Below are positions 19,626 through 29,900 of a stretch of DNA of 51,770 nt, one piece after another. The stretch covers positions 1-51,770 of the forward strand of contig JAAELT010000011.1 in the NCBI GenBank assembly GCA_024226315.1, written 5' to 3'. The position numbers were made by a program, and so were the translations under genes. Source of the stretch: a bacterium. Its GTDB lineage: Bacteria; Acidobacteriota; Thermoanaerobaculia; Multivoradales; J023. Every line of letters begins with the position of its first letter. The first letter of the stretch is position 1. The notes under the pieces are model-generated. The model made no database searches. It was not told the DNA's origin and saw nothing but the letters and a program-made list of their open reading frames with translations.

Positions 19626-22600
19626 ATGAAGACTCGCCTCGTTGTCTCGCTGGTCGCTTTCATCGTCATCGCCCAGGCCGGCTTCGCCGGTCCGGCGCCC
19701 ACGGAAGAGCCCGTCGCGTCAGCTCTCTCGGTGGAGGAGCAACAGATCTACGATCGCCTTCTGGCCTTCGACGACGCGCTCGGAGATCGCTTGCGCTACG
19801 TCGAGAAGATGGCCGCAGCCGGCCGCGAGCCCAGGGTGGACCTGGGGCGCGAGGTCGAGCGGTTCCGTCATCGGCTGCGCTCGATCGAGGGTCAGGTGCG
19901 CGCCCTGGAGCCCGATTCCGGAATGGCCGCGGCGCTGCTCGACAAGGTACATGCACTCGAGCGAGTGGTGGGGAACCTGGACCGGGCGGCGGAGATCGCG
20001 GCCGAGGAGTCGGTGGACCTCTCCCGGCTGCTGCGCCTGCGGCCGGCGCCCGAAGGGTCCACCGTGCGCGTCCCGTTCAAGGCCGGGGCGCCGGAGAACG
20101 ACGACTGCGCGGACGCCCTGCCGATCGGCAATGGCACCTTCGTCGGCGATACGTCCAGCGCCGCTCCGGGGCCGGTGTCAGGCTGCGGTTTCTCCGACCT
20201 GTCGCCCGACGTGTGGTTCAGGTATTCGTCTCCGGTACCTGGCCAGGTCTTCGTCAACACCTACGGTTCCGACTTCGACACCGTGCTCTCGGTCTATCAC
20301 GGCTGTCCGGACGAGGGAGAATCCTGGGATCGCTGCAACGACAACTCATTCGGCCTGCAGTCCGCTCTGACCTTCGACTACCACCCGGGTTGGGACAACC
20401 CCTGCATCCGTGTCAGCGGTTTCGCGGGTGCCGCCGGCTCCTTCCAACTGACCGTCGCCCCCGGCGGTGCCATCTCCGGTAGGGTGACGGACGCTGCCTC
20501 CGGCGAGCCGATCCCCTCGATCGAGCTGTGGGCACTGTCTGGCGACGGCTACTATGAAGGCGGCGGAACGGCCGATCCCGCGGGCAACTACACGATCGCC
20601 GGCCTCGCTGCAGGAACCTACTACGTGCAGGTCAGCAGCGCGTCCGAATACGTGGCGGAAGTCTACGATGATCTGCCTTGTCCGCGCGGCGAGTGCGACC
20701 CGACGGACGGCGAGCCCGTTCAGGTGTCTCTCGGCTCGGTCACGGCAGGCATCGATTTCGCCCTCGACCTGGGCGGCAGGATCGCCGGCTCGGTGTTCGC
20801 CACCGCGGACGGCGAGCCGATCAGCTCGGCGGCCATCAGTGTCTTCGACGACGAGCGCGACAGCGTCGGCTGGAGTGATGCCGACGGGGCCGGTCACTAC
20901 GAAGTGCGGGGGTTGCCCGCGGGCGCCTACTTCGCCACCGTCTCGGCCTCTCGCTACCTGAAGGAGCTCTATGACGATATCCCCTGTGGCGGTGAGGTCG
21001 TCTCAGGGTGCGATCCATTGACAGGGACACCGATCGAGGTGTACTTCGGCTCGACCACGGCGGGGATCGACTTCGTCCTCGACCGCCGCGGCGAGATTTC
21101 CGGCACGGTCACCGACCGGGCGACCGGGGAGCCGGTCTGGGGCGCAGAAATCGACGTTTACACCGCCAACGGGTTGTCCGGAGGTTCGTGGACCGATTCT
21201 TCCGGCCGATACACGGTCGGCGGCCTCCACGCCGGCACCTATTTCATCCGGGCCACGGACTTCGACTATCTCGGCGGGATCTACGACGGCCTCATGTGTC
21301 CTGACTACGAGTGCGACCCGCGGCTCGGGGGAAACCTGGTCACCGTGGCCGACAACGCCACCACCTCGGGCATCGATTTCGCGCTGGCCCGACTGGGCGC
21401 GATCGGGGGCACCGTCACCCAGGAGGCGACTGGCGCGCCGATCCAGGACTGGGCATACGTGGACGTCTGGTGCGCAGAGAGAGGCTGGAGCGGCCACGAT
21501 CGGATCGACTCCGCGGGTAGTTACGAGGTCACCAGGCTCCGGCCCGACACTTGCTTCGCCATGACCTCGACCGACCGATACGTCGACGAGGTCTACGACG
21601 ACATTCCCTGCCCGCTGGGCGATGAGGAGTGCGATCCGGCTGGCGGCACGCCGATCATCGTCGAGCTCGACACGACCATCCAGGGCATCGATTTCGCATT
21701 GGTCGAGCTGGGCGCCGTCGCCGGCACGGTGTCCGACGAGAGCACGGGAGAGCCGCTCGCGGAGGCCTGGGTCCGGCTGTGGGATGCGGAAGACACTTAT
21801 TCCTGGTTGGACGATGCCTCGACAGACGCCGAAGGGCGCTACCGCTTCTCAGGGCTCGATGTAGACGGCCCCTACTACGTGACCGTTGCCGATCACGGAT
21901 ACGCTGGTGAGCTCTATGACGATCTTCCCTGCCCGGGGGGTGAAGAATGCGATCCGGTCGACGGTACCGCGATTGCCGTGGCGATCGGAACGACGACTGA
22001 CGGCATCGACTTTGCGCTGACCCGTGAGGCAGCTATCTCGGGGACGATCAAGGATGCGGTCACGGGACAAGGATTCGATTGGGCGTGTGTGCGAGTCTAT
22101 GACGTAGATGGCTCGGAGGTACGCGAAGGCTGCATCGACTTCCTCGCCTCCGGGACCTACACGGTGACGCCTCTGGAGGCCGGCGTTTACTTTGCGGTCG
22201 CGAGCAGACACGATTACCACAGCCAAATCTATGATGGCATCCTTTGCCCGGAGGGCTGCGACCCGACGGCGGGCACCCCGATCACCGTCGAACTCAACAC
22301 GACGACGACGGGCATCGACTTCTCGCTCGAGCGCCTGGGCGACATTTCCGGTCGGGTGACCGATGCGGCGACCGGCCAGTACATCGAATACGATGCCTGG
22401 ATCACTGTCTGGAATGCGGCTGGTGAGCTGGTCACTGCCACCTGGTCTGGCTACGACGGTTATACGACCGAATCCTTGGCGCCCGGCACATACTTCGTCA
22501 GCGCTCGCGCGGACGACTACCTCGGCGAGCTCTACCGCGAGCTCCCGTGCCCGGAGGACTGCGACCCGACGGCTGGTACCCCGATTACGGTAGGTGTCGC

Positions 22601-23828
22601 CGAGACGACCACCGGCATCGACTTCACCCTCGAGCCTCTCGAGCCCGGCTTGACCGACCCCGGGGGCATTTCCGGCACGATGTCCAGCGAGCTCACGGGG
22701 CAGAGGCTCCAACATGTCGGAGTCTCGATCTGGGACGCGAGCGGAGACTGGGTGGATTCCAGCTCCGGCGATTCCTACGGCCGCTACGCCCTGTATCTGC
22801 CCGCCGGCACCTATTTCGCGACCTCGAGCGGCGGTGCCGGCTATCACGGTGAGCTCTACGATGACCTGCCGTGCGAGCCGTACCCGCCCGAGGGCTGCGA
22901 TCCGACCACCGGCACTCCGATCACGGTGACCGCCGGCCATATGACGCCGGGGATCGACTTCCGGCTGAGCCCGATCGTCGCCACCACCTGCGAGCCGTCG
23001 TCCACCGTGCTGTGCCTCGCCGGCGACCGCTTCCGCGTCGAGGTCGACTGGCGGGACTTCCAGTCGAACACCGGCGCCGGTCGGGGCGTCGAGCTCACCG
23101 GCGACACCGGCTACTACTGGTTCTTCAACCCGGACAACGTCGAGGCGGTGATCAAGGTCCTCGACGCCTGCGTCGATCCATTCGATCGCTTCTGGGTGTT
23201 CGCCGCCGGGCTCACCGACATCGAGTGCGATCTCACGGTCACCGACACCTGGACCGGCGAGACACTCACCTGGACCAACCCGCTCGGCGTGCCCTTCGCG
23301 CCGATCCAGGACACGAACGCTTTCGCCACCTGCGACGCGGTGCCGCCGGCGTCGGCGCCGCTTCTGGTCTCCGAGCAGGCGGAGCGCCTGCTCGCCGAGC
23401 TCGATCATCTTTGGACGCCGGCCCTGCCCGAGGCACCGCCCTCGCCGTTCCCGGTCTTTGCCGGCGAGGGTGATTGCCAGCCCGGCGACACCGCGCTGTG
23501 CCTGACCGGGGGGCGATTCCGGGTCGAGGCTCTGTGGCGTACCCCGAGCGGCGAGGAGGGCACCGGACGAGCCATCCAGCTGACCGGCGACACCGGCTAC
23601 TTCTGGTTCTTCAGCCAGAACAACGTCGAGGTGGTGCTCAAGGTGCTCGACGCCTGCATCGAGCCGTACGACCGCTTCTGGGTGTTCGCCGCCGGGCTCA
23701 CCGACGTCGAGGTGACCCTGCGCCTGACCGACACCGTCTCGGGAGAGGTCCGCGAGTACCAGAACCCGATGGGCACGGCGTTCGCGCCGATCCAGGATAC
23801 CGACGCGTTCGCCACCTGCCAGCAGTGA
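19626..23828 (+). CDS. Large secreted protein with eight CarboxypepD_reg-like repeats
   Basis: A 1400-aa exported protein under the GEMM riboswitch. ATG 19626 follows AAGGGGGG; the signal peptide (about 1-21) ends AGFA-GPAP. Residues about 35-140 are helical and possibly coiled coil; about 158-275 form a Cys-containing PPC/lectin-like beta domain (NDDCADALPIGNGTFVGDT). Eight ~100-aa beta-sandwich repeats follow (280-1117), each starting like ISGTVTDxATGEP and ending with YDDxPCPxxECDPTxGTPI and TTTGIDFxL. The CarboxypepD_reg-like core is interrupted by a recurring Cys pair. The C-terminus carries two copies of a ~115-aa domain (about 1122-1236, 1284-1399) with LTGDTGYYWFF and RFWVFAAGLTD. No catalytic motif or sorting tail is visible; adhesin or matrix protein is likely. 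Confidence 0.88.
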   Translation: MKTRLVVSLVAFIVIAQAGFAGPAPTEEPVASALSVEEQQIYDRLLAFDDALGDRLRYVEKMAAAGREPRVDLGREVERFRHRLRSIEGQVRALEPDSGMAAALLDKVHALERVVGNLDRAAEIAAEESVDLSRLLRLRPAPEGSTVRVPFKAGAPENDDCADALPIGNGTFVGDTSSAAPGPVSGCGFSDLSPDVWFRYSSPVPGQVFVNTYGSDFDTVLSVYHGCPDEGESWDRCNDNSFGLQSALTFDYHPGWDNPCIRVSGFAGAAGSFQLTVAPGGAISGRVTDAASGEPIPSIELWALSGDGYYEGGGTADPAGNYTIAGLAAGTYYVQVSSASEYVAEVYDDLPCPRGECDPTDGEPVQVSLGSVTAGIDFALDLGGRIAGSVFATADGEPISSAAISVFDDERDSVGWSDADGAGHYEVRGLPAGAYFATVSASRYLKELYDDIPCGGEVVSGCDPLTGTPIEVYFGSTTAGIDFVLDRRGEISGTVTDRATGEPVWGAEIDVYTANGLSGGSWTDSSGRYTVGGLHAGTYFIRATDFDYLGGIYDGLMCPDYECDPRLGGNLVTVADNATTSGIDFALARLGAIGGTVTQEATGAPIQDWAYVDVWCAERGWSGHDRIDSAGSYEVTRLRPDTCFAMTSTDRYVDEVYDDIPCPLGDEECDPAGGTPIIVELDTTIQGIDFALVELGAVAGTVSDESTGEPLAEAWVRLWDAEDTYSWLDDASTDAEGRYRFSGLDVDGPYYVTVADHGYAGELYDDLPCPGGEECDPVDGTAIAVAIGTTTDGIDFALTREAAISGTIKDAVTGQGFDWACVRVYDVDGSEVREGCIDFLASGTYTVTPLEAGVYFAVASRHDYHSQIYDGILCPEGCDPTAGTPITVELNTTTTGIDFSLERLGDISGRVTDAATGQYIEYDAWITVWNAAGELVTATWSGYDGYTTESLAPGTYFVSARADDYLGELYRELPCPEDCDPTAGTPITVGVAETTTGIDFTLEPLEPGLTDPGGISGTMSSELTGQRLQHVGVSIWDASGDWVDSSSGDSYGRYALYLPAGTYFATSSGGAGYHGELYDDLPCEPYPPEGCDPTTGTPITVTAGHMTPGIDFRLSPIVATTCEPSSTVLCLAGDRFRVEVDWRDFQSNTGAGRGVELTGDTGYYWFFNPDNVEAVIKVLDACVDPFDRFWVFAAGLTDIECDLTVTDTWTGETLTWTNPLGVPFAPIQDTNAFATCDAVPPASAPLLVSEQAERLLAELDHLWTPALPEAPPSPFPVFAGEGDCQPGDTALCLTGGRFRVEALWRTPSGEEGTGRAIQLTGDTGYFWFFSQNNVEVVLKVLDACIEPYDRFWVFAAGLTDVEVTLRLTDTVSGEVREYQNPMGTAFAPIQDTDAFATCQQ
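20463..22975 (+). repeat. Eight tandem ~310-bp coding repeats
   Basis: Eight diverged units of about 100 codons encode the repeat domains of the riboswitch-controlled protein. The best conserved nucleotide stretches are those for YDDxPC, CDPxxGTPI and GIDF. Divergence between units is large, so the array looks old and stable. Confidence 0.85.
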
Positions 23829-23859
23829 ACGGAGCACGATGGGGAAAGTCCCAATCCGG

Positions 23860-26724
23860 TCAGCCTGAAGGCTGCCGCTCCGGCGCCGACAGGCGATCCT
23901 CGAGCCGCCGGGTCTTGCGCAGGATGAGCGCCTGGCCCCGGTCTCGGGATTCGGCGCCGAGCCGGGCCAGGCGGGCGCTCGCGGACTTGCGGTCGCCGGC
24001 CGCGAGATCGACCTCGGCCAGCGCCAACTCCGCCTCGGCGCGGATCGGCCATGCCCCGAGACTCTCGGCATCTTCGACCACCCGCAGCAGCTCCGCCCGG
24101 CCGGTCTCGAAGTTCCCGGAGCCGGCGCTCACCCGGGCCGCCGTAATGGCGAGCATTTGGAGGCTGACACTAGAGGCCGAGGTCAGGTCGCGACGTGCCT
24201 CGGCGATGACCGATGCCGCTTCGTCGATCCGATCGCGCCTGAGGAGTATGGTGGCGAGCACGCGTAGGGGCGGAACGCGCTCCACCCCCTTGGCGCGGTC
24301 GGCCTCGCCAACCGCCACCCGTGCGATCTCTTCAGCCGCCTGGTGCTGGCCCATCTCGAGCAGGACCACCGCCAGCCCCACCTGGCTGTTGACGATCCGG
24401 TTCGAGTGCGCGAGCTCCGTGCGCAGGGCGAGTGCCTCCTCGATCGCCGTCCGGGCCTGCTCCAGGTCGTCCCGCATCGTGAGGACGCCGCCGAGCCCGT
24501 TGAGGCTGGCGGCCAGCATGCGCGGGTTGTCGAGCTGCCGGAAGAGATCCGCTGCCTCCGAGAGCGCCGCCCCGGCCGGCTCCAGCTCGCCCAACTGCAG
24601 ATGCAGGTGCCCCTGGTTGTAGCGCAGCGTCGCCAGGGGTCTCGGGCTGTCGCTCGCGCGCAGCAGCGCCTCGGCCCGGGCGAAAGGCTCCGCCGCCTCC
24701 CGTGGGCGCGATTCGAGCTGCAGCACCCTGCCCAGGTTGATCAGCTCCCCCGCGGCCTTGGTGCCGTTCCCCATCCCCTCGTAGATCTCGAGCGCCCGCT
24801 GGAACAGCTCCCTGGCCCGCTGGTATTCCCTGTTGGTCGCCAGGTGAATCGCCATGTTGCGCGCGGCTCTCGCCTCGCCGATGAGGTCACCGATTTCGCG
24901 GTAGACGACGGCGGCCTCCTCGAGCATCGTTTCTCCCAGCTCCGCCTCACCCGCGTCCAGGGCCAGCGTCCCGAGGCGGCCGGTGGTATCGGCCATGCCG
25001 CGGCGGTCGCCCACCGCCTGGAATACGGTCAGGGACTCCCGCAGCAGCTCGCGCGCGCCCTCGAAGTCGCCCTGGTCCGCGCGCCAGCCGGCCAGGTGAA
25101 GGCGGGTGAGCGCCTCGCTTCTCAGGTCGCCCGCCGCGGCAAAGGAGATCATCGCCCAGTCGAGCGAGGCGACCGCCTCGTCCACCCGGCCCAGCCCATG
25201 GAGCGCAAGCCCTTGCTGGTGCCGGGCGCGGGCGACCACCATGTCCGCGCCGTGACGCGCGCCAAGCTCGGCGGCCGCCGACGCGAACCCGAGGGCTCGG
25301 TCGTACTGCCCATGTAGTTGCGCCGCCTCGGCGGCGACCAGGTCGAGAGTCGCGTCCTCGTAGCCGGCGCCGACACGTGTGCGGATCTCGGCCAGCGTTT
25401 CGATCGCCTCGAGCGGCCGGCCCGAGGCGTTCTGGGCCCGTGCCAGCTCGAGGCCGAAGGCAAGGTTCTCCGGCGCGAAGACCCACAGGGCGCGATAGAC
25501 TTCGATCGCCTCGTCCCATTGCGCGGCGAGGACCAGTTGCCGAGCCTCGATCCACAGCTTCTGCTGCCGAGGCAGCTCGGACGACAGCTCCAGGGCGCGC
25601 AGGGACGCGTCCTTCGCCCTGGTTTCGTAGCCCAGCGAGGACCATGCTTCCGCCAGCGCCAGGTGTGCCAGTGGCTGCCGCGGATCGTCGGCCAGCGATC
25701 GCTCGAGAAGCTTCCTGGCGCCTGTGGCTTCGAACCGGCGGAGCTTGCTCAGACCCTCGAAGTAGAGGCGGGCGGCCTGCGGGCTGGCGATCACCGGAAA
25801 CGATTCCCCCCGGACCTCGCTGGCGCCCAGCGCTTCGCGCAGCCGGCGCCCGGCCAACGCCACCAGGTCGAAGATCTCCGCGGCGGTACCGGTTTCGCGC
25901 AGCGCCGTGACGGTCTCGCCGGTTGCGCAGTCTCGCAGGGTCAGGTCGAGCCTCAGCCGGTCTTCCTCCTCGGCCGCAAGCTTGAGAAAGGTGCCGACGA
26001 CAACGTAGTCGGTGCCCAACATCCCCTGGACGCGCCGCAGGGCTTCCGGGCTCAGCTCCTTCGGCGCCAGCGGAATCTCGCTCGTGAGCCGGGCGACGGT
26101 CCAGCTCGGTGCCACCGCCAGCTCGCGCGAGCGGGCCAGCTCGGTGGCGAGCATCTCCGGCAGCGCGGTCGAGAGCCAGCCCATCTCCGGAGCGTCCGAG
26201 AGGTTGACCAGCTCGAGCACCGCGATCGTCGGCCGGTCGTCGGCCACCGGGGCGATGTCTCTCGCCGAGCCGTCCTCGGCGGGCCGGGGATCGTTCAGAT
26301 GGGGGAGCACGAAGACCAGCGACAGCACGACGCCCAGCCCGGCCGCCAGCGCGATCCAGGGAAAGCGCCGCCCGGCGGAGCGCCGCTGCGAACGGACCCT
26401 GGCGATCAGGCGATAGCCGTGTCGCGGCACCGTCTCGATGTAGCGGGGCTGGCGGGCGTCGTCGCCCAGGGCCTTGCGGAGCTCGGAGATGCACCGCGGA
26501 AGCGCGACTTCCTCCACCACCGCGCCGTGCCATACCCGCTCCAGGATCTCTTCCTTGGCAACCACTTTGCCGCCGCGCGCGGTGAGGTACAGCAGGAGGC
26601 TCATCTGCTGGGGCTGGAGATGCCGCCGCCGGCCGTTCTGTTCGACCACTCCGTCGGCGGGCCGTACCTGCCATGCGCCGACGCGAAAGCTCTCGCCGAG
26701 ATCGTCGCCGGTCGCGAAGGTCAT
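23860..26724 (-). CDS. CadC-like winged-helix / transmembrane / TPR regulator
   Basis: A 954-aa membrane-bound transcription regulator. Residues 10-110 form an OmpR/PhoB-type winged helix (LQPQQMSLLLYLTARGG, then KEEILERVW and the signature YIETVPRHGYRL). One transmembrane helix follows (about 121-141), then a TolB-N-like domain with RPTIAVLELVNLSDAPEMGWL, then about 600 residues of TPR repeats outside the membrane. CadC/ToxR-type proteins bind DNA directly while sensing on the far side. ATG 26724 is chosen because homologous regulators begin just before the winged helix; GTG 26880 with AGGAG upstream is an alternative. It is divergent from the 1887-aa exported protein, so that gene is a natural target. 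A CAGCC/GGCTG hairpin spans its stop. Confidence 0.9.
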   Translation of the reverse strand: MTFATGDDLGESFRVGAWQVRPADGVVEQNGRRRHLQPQQMSLLLYLTARGGKVVAKEEILERVWHGAVVEEVALPRCISELRKALGDDARQPRYIETVPRHGYRLIARVRSQRRSAGRRFPWIALAAGLGVVLSLVFVLPHLNDPRPAEDGSARDIAPVADDRPTIAVLELVNLSDAPEMGWLSTALPEMLATELARSRELAVAPSWTVARLTSEIPLAPKELSPEALRRVQGMLGTDYVVVGTFLKLAAEEEDRLRLDLTLRDCATGETVTALRETGTAAEIFDLVALAGRRLREALGASEVRGESFPVIASPQAARLYFEGLSKLRRFEATGARKLLERSLADDPRQPLAHLALAEAWSSLGYETRAKDASLRALELSSELPRQQKLWIEARQLVLAAQWDEAIEVYRALWVFAPENLAFGLELARAQNASGRPLEAIETLAEIRTRVGAGYEDATLDLVAAEAAQLHGQYDRALGFASAAAELGARHGADMVVARARHQQGLALHGLGRVDEAVASLDWAMISFAAAGDLRSEALTRLHLAGWRADQGDFEGARELLRESLTVFQAVGDRRGMADTTGRLGTLALDAGEAELGETMLEEAAVVYREIGDLIGEARAARNMAIHLATNREYQRARELFQRALEIYEGMGNGTKAAGELINLGRVLQLESRPREAAEPFARAEALLRASDSPRPLATLRYNQGHLHLQLGELEPAGAALSEAADLFRQLDNPRMLAASLNGLGGVLTMRDDLEQARTAIEEALALRTELAHSNRIVNSQVGLAVVLLEMGQHQAAEEIARVAVGEADRAKGVERVPPLRVLATILLRRDRIDEAASVIAEARRDLTSASSVSLQMLAITAARVSAGSGNFETGRAELLRVVEDAESLGAWPIRAEAELALAEVDLAAGDRKSASARLARLGAESRDRGQALILRKTRRLEDRLSAPERQPSG

Positions 26725-26960
26725 CGGCCGCCGCCGGTACCGTTCGAGTGTCGACGTCGAAGCGCGAAAGGTTTGCGAAAGCCGCGCGAAAGACTCCGGG
26801 AGGGCGGGTATGCGAGCTTGGGCCACGATCGACGGACGGTCGGCGTCGGTGAGGTGCTGCGTTCTGCGGGTCGTGCGCACATGGGCCGGGCTCCTGCCGT
26901 TCCGAGTCTAGCGCTCTCGGTCACGCTCCCCTGATCGAATCGAATTTGGAGGCCAAGAGG

Positions 26961-29900
26961 ATGAACCAGATGAACCAACGATCGATGGCTCGCGGCGTGC
27001 TCGCGGCGTGTCTCATGGCTGCCGCCGCTCTCTCCGCCCACCTGGCCAGAGCGGACTTCCCCAAGGGGCCGATGGTCCTGGTGAGCACAAAACCGGGCGA
27101 TGCCAACGGGCGGACCGGCCACAGCCTCGATCCATCGGTCTCGCACGACGGGCGCTACGTGGCCTTCAGCTCCTCGGCGAGGGACCTGATCCCCACGGAC
27201 GACAACAACCACTCGGACATCTTCGTCAAGGACCTCCGGACCGGGGAGATCGAGATCGTGAGCTCCTACTCTCCCATCGAGAGCACGGCCAACGGCCAGA
27301 GTCTGGCGCCGGCGATCAGCGGCACCGGCCGCTACGTGGTCTTCAACTCGGACGCCTCCAACCTGGGGGGCGGCAACGGCGTGTGCCAGACTTTCTTCAT
27401 CGATCGCGGCAACCTGGACCTTCCGATGCAGCTGCGCCAGCGACTGGGGCCGTTCGCGGTGAGCGTGATCGACAGGTTGTCGGCCGTCGGTAACGGCGGT
27501 TGCCCCGACTTCGAAACGCGGCCCAGCGTCAGCGACAACGGCCGCTGGGCGGGCTTCACCTCGACCTCGAACAACCTGGTGGACGACGACCTCCACAACG
27601 ACAACATCTACGCCAAAGTCCACCAGGTCTTCGTGCGGGACATCGACCATGAGAAGACCTACCGCCTGACCGACGACCCGACGATCGACGAGAACGAGTC
27701 TCCCGACGAGAACAGCGGCGAGGTACGGATGTCCGCGGACGGCAAGATCGTGGTCTTCGCCTCGGCGGCGACCAACTTCCCCTTCGCCGACGCGAGCACG
27801 GACGTCGACCTCTACGTCTGGGGCGACGACGGCATCCAACGCACCCTGATCGGCAGGATCGACGCCAACAAGACCGACCTCCAGGGCGAGAACATGCACG
27901 ACGTCAGCCGCGACGGCGAGTGGGTGGCGTTCTGGACCGCCGCCCGGCTGGACCCGGACGAAGACCTGGACTCCGCGGGCGACGTCTACGTCACCCGCAC
28001 CCTGGGAAACCAGAACGAGCTGGTCAGCGGCACGGTCTCAGGGTGGTCGGGCGACCCCAGCATCAGCGCCAACGGCCGATTCGTAGCCTTCTATCCCACC
28101 TCCTACCGGCCCAACGTCTACGTACACGACCGCGAGACCGGCAGCACCCACGGCGTCCTGGCCCAGCCCAACGGCGACCCCGGCTGGGGAAGCGACCCCA
28201 GCCTCAGCGGCGACGGTCGCACCCTCGCGGTCGCGAGCCGTGTCAGCCTGGTGCCGGAAGAGAGCGGCGAGCCCTGGGTCGACGTCTTCGCGCGGGTCGG
28301 GGCCTTCGACGTCCTCGACCCGCATCCTCTGCTCGTACCCGACCTCGCGGCCGGCTCCGCGCCAGCCCCCAGCTTCGCGGCCGTCCTGGCGGCCCTGCCC
28401 CAGACCGGCGGCCAGGAGATGACGACAGCGCGAGGGGTGGCCGCGGACGGCGAGACGCGGGTGCTGCTGCGGCTGGTCCCGACGCAGCCGACCGCCGGTC
28501 CGGTGACCTTTCGCATCCGTGACGAGAACGGCCTTCCGGACGAAGTCGGCACGCTCCACCAGGCGGCCTTTCCCGAGCCACCAGGCGGTCAGGATCTGGA
28601 CGTCGGCCTGCTGCCGGTGCCGTCGCTGGGCGCGGCGGCCTTCGCGATCTGGAAGGCGCCGGAACGCTTCGTCCGAGATCGCCTGCCGGTAGTCCCGGGA
28701 GGCCAGGACCCCTGCGAGCAAAGCCCCGATCACGACGAGTGCGTGGGCGAGCGTTCGGTCCGCCTCGAGGTCAGCTTTCCGATCGAGGGCGGCGTCGAGA
28801 CCCTGAGCCGCACCCTCGTCATCGCCCGCCCGCCGGTGAGCCTGGTGCACGGAATCTGGTCGAGTCGGGACACCTGGAAGGAGTGGTCCCTGGCGGACGA
28901 TTCTCGATTCACGGTCGATCGCTTCGACTACGAGTCGAGCAACGCGGCACCCTTTGCCGTCAACCGCTTCAGGATGCGGCGAGCGATGCAGGATGCCCTG
29001 CGCCCATTGCGCGAGGATGCGATCGCCGCCACCCAGGTGGACGTCATCGGGCACAGCATGGGGGGAGTGGTCTCCCGGCTCTTTGCTCTTCAGCCGAACG
29101 TCTACTGGCGCAACGACAACTTCCTTGCCGGTGACATCCACAGCCTGGTGACCCTGGGGACGCCCCACGAGGGCTCGCCGATGGCCTGCAAGCTCATCGG
29201 CCTCACGAACGTTCCCTTCTTCGGATGGATCATCGAAAAGGCCGTCGACAAGGGGATCGGCTGCGTTGGATGCGGCGCCATCCACGACTTGAGGCCCGGG
29301 AGTCCCTGGCTTGCCGACGTGGCCGAGACCAGCGTGCCCGCCCACGCCCTGGTAGGGACCGGCGGCAGCGAGTTTCTGGCTGGGGAGGGAAGACTCTCGA
29401 CACTCTTGTTTTTCGTACGGGTTGCTCGCTTCATTGTCCAGGCGACCGTCGATTCGTTCTTCCTGCCCGACACCGAGCACGACGTCCTGGTCGGCCAGAC
29501 CAGTCAGGAGGGGGGCCTGGTGTGTGGAGAGACCGCTACCGCCCATGACTACCTGTCGCCTGATGAGCCCGCATGGCACTTGTCGGAAACGAAAGAAAGT
29601 CGATTCGATCAGAGCGCGATCGATCTCCTGCAGACCGAGGCCGGCAACACCGTACGGTTGGCTCCGGCGTTCCCCAACACGACCAGCGCGCCGTGTGGGC
29701 AGGGCCCGGCAGTGTCCGTGGGCGAGATCGTCACAGGTGGCCTGGTCATCACCAGCCCGGCGCCCGGCGCCACCGCCTCGCCGGGAGATTCGTTGAAGGT
29801 CAAGGTCGCCGCGATCGGCGGGCGCACGCTCGACCGGGTCCTGTTCTTCTCCAGGATCGGCGTCACGGTCGACGAGACGCCGCCCTTCAAGGCGAGCTGG

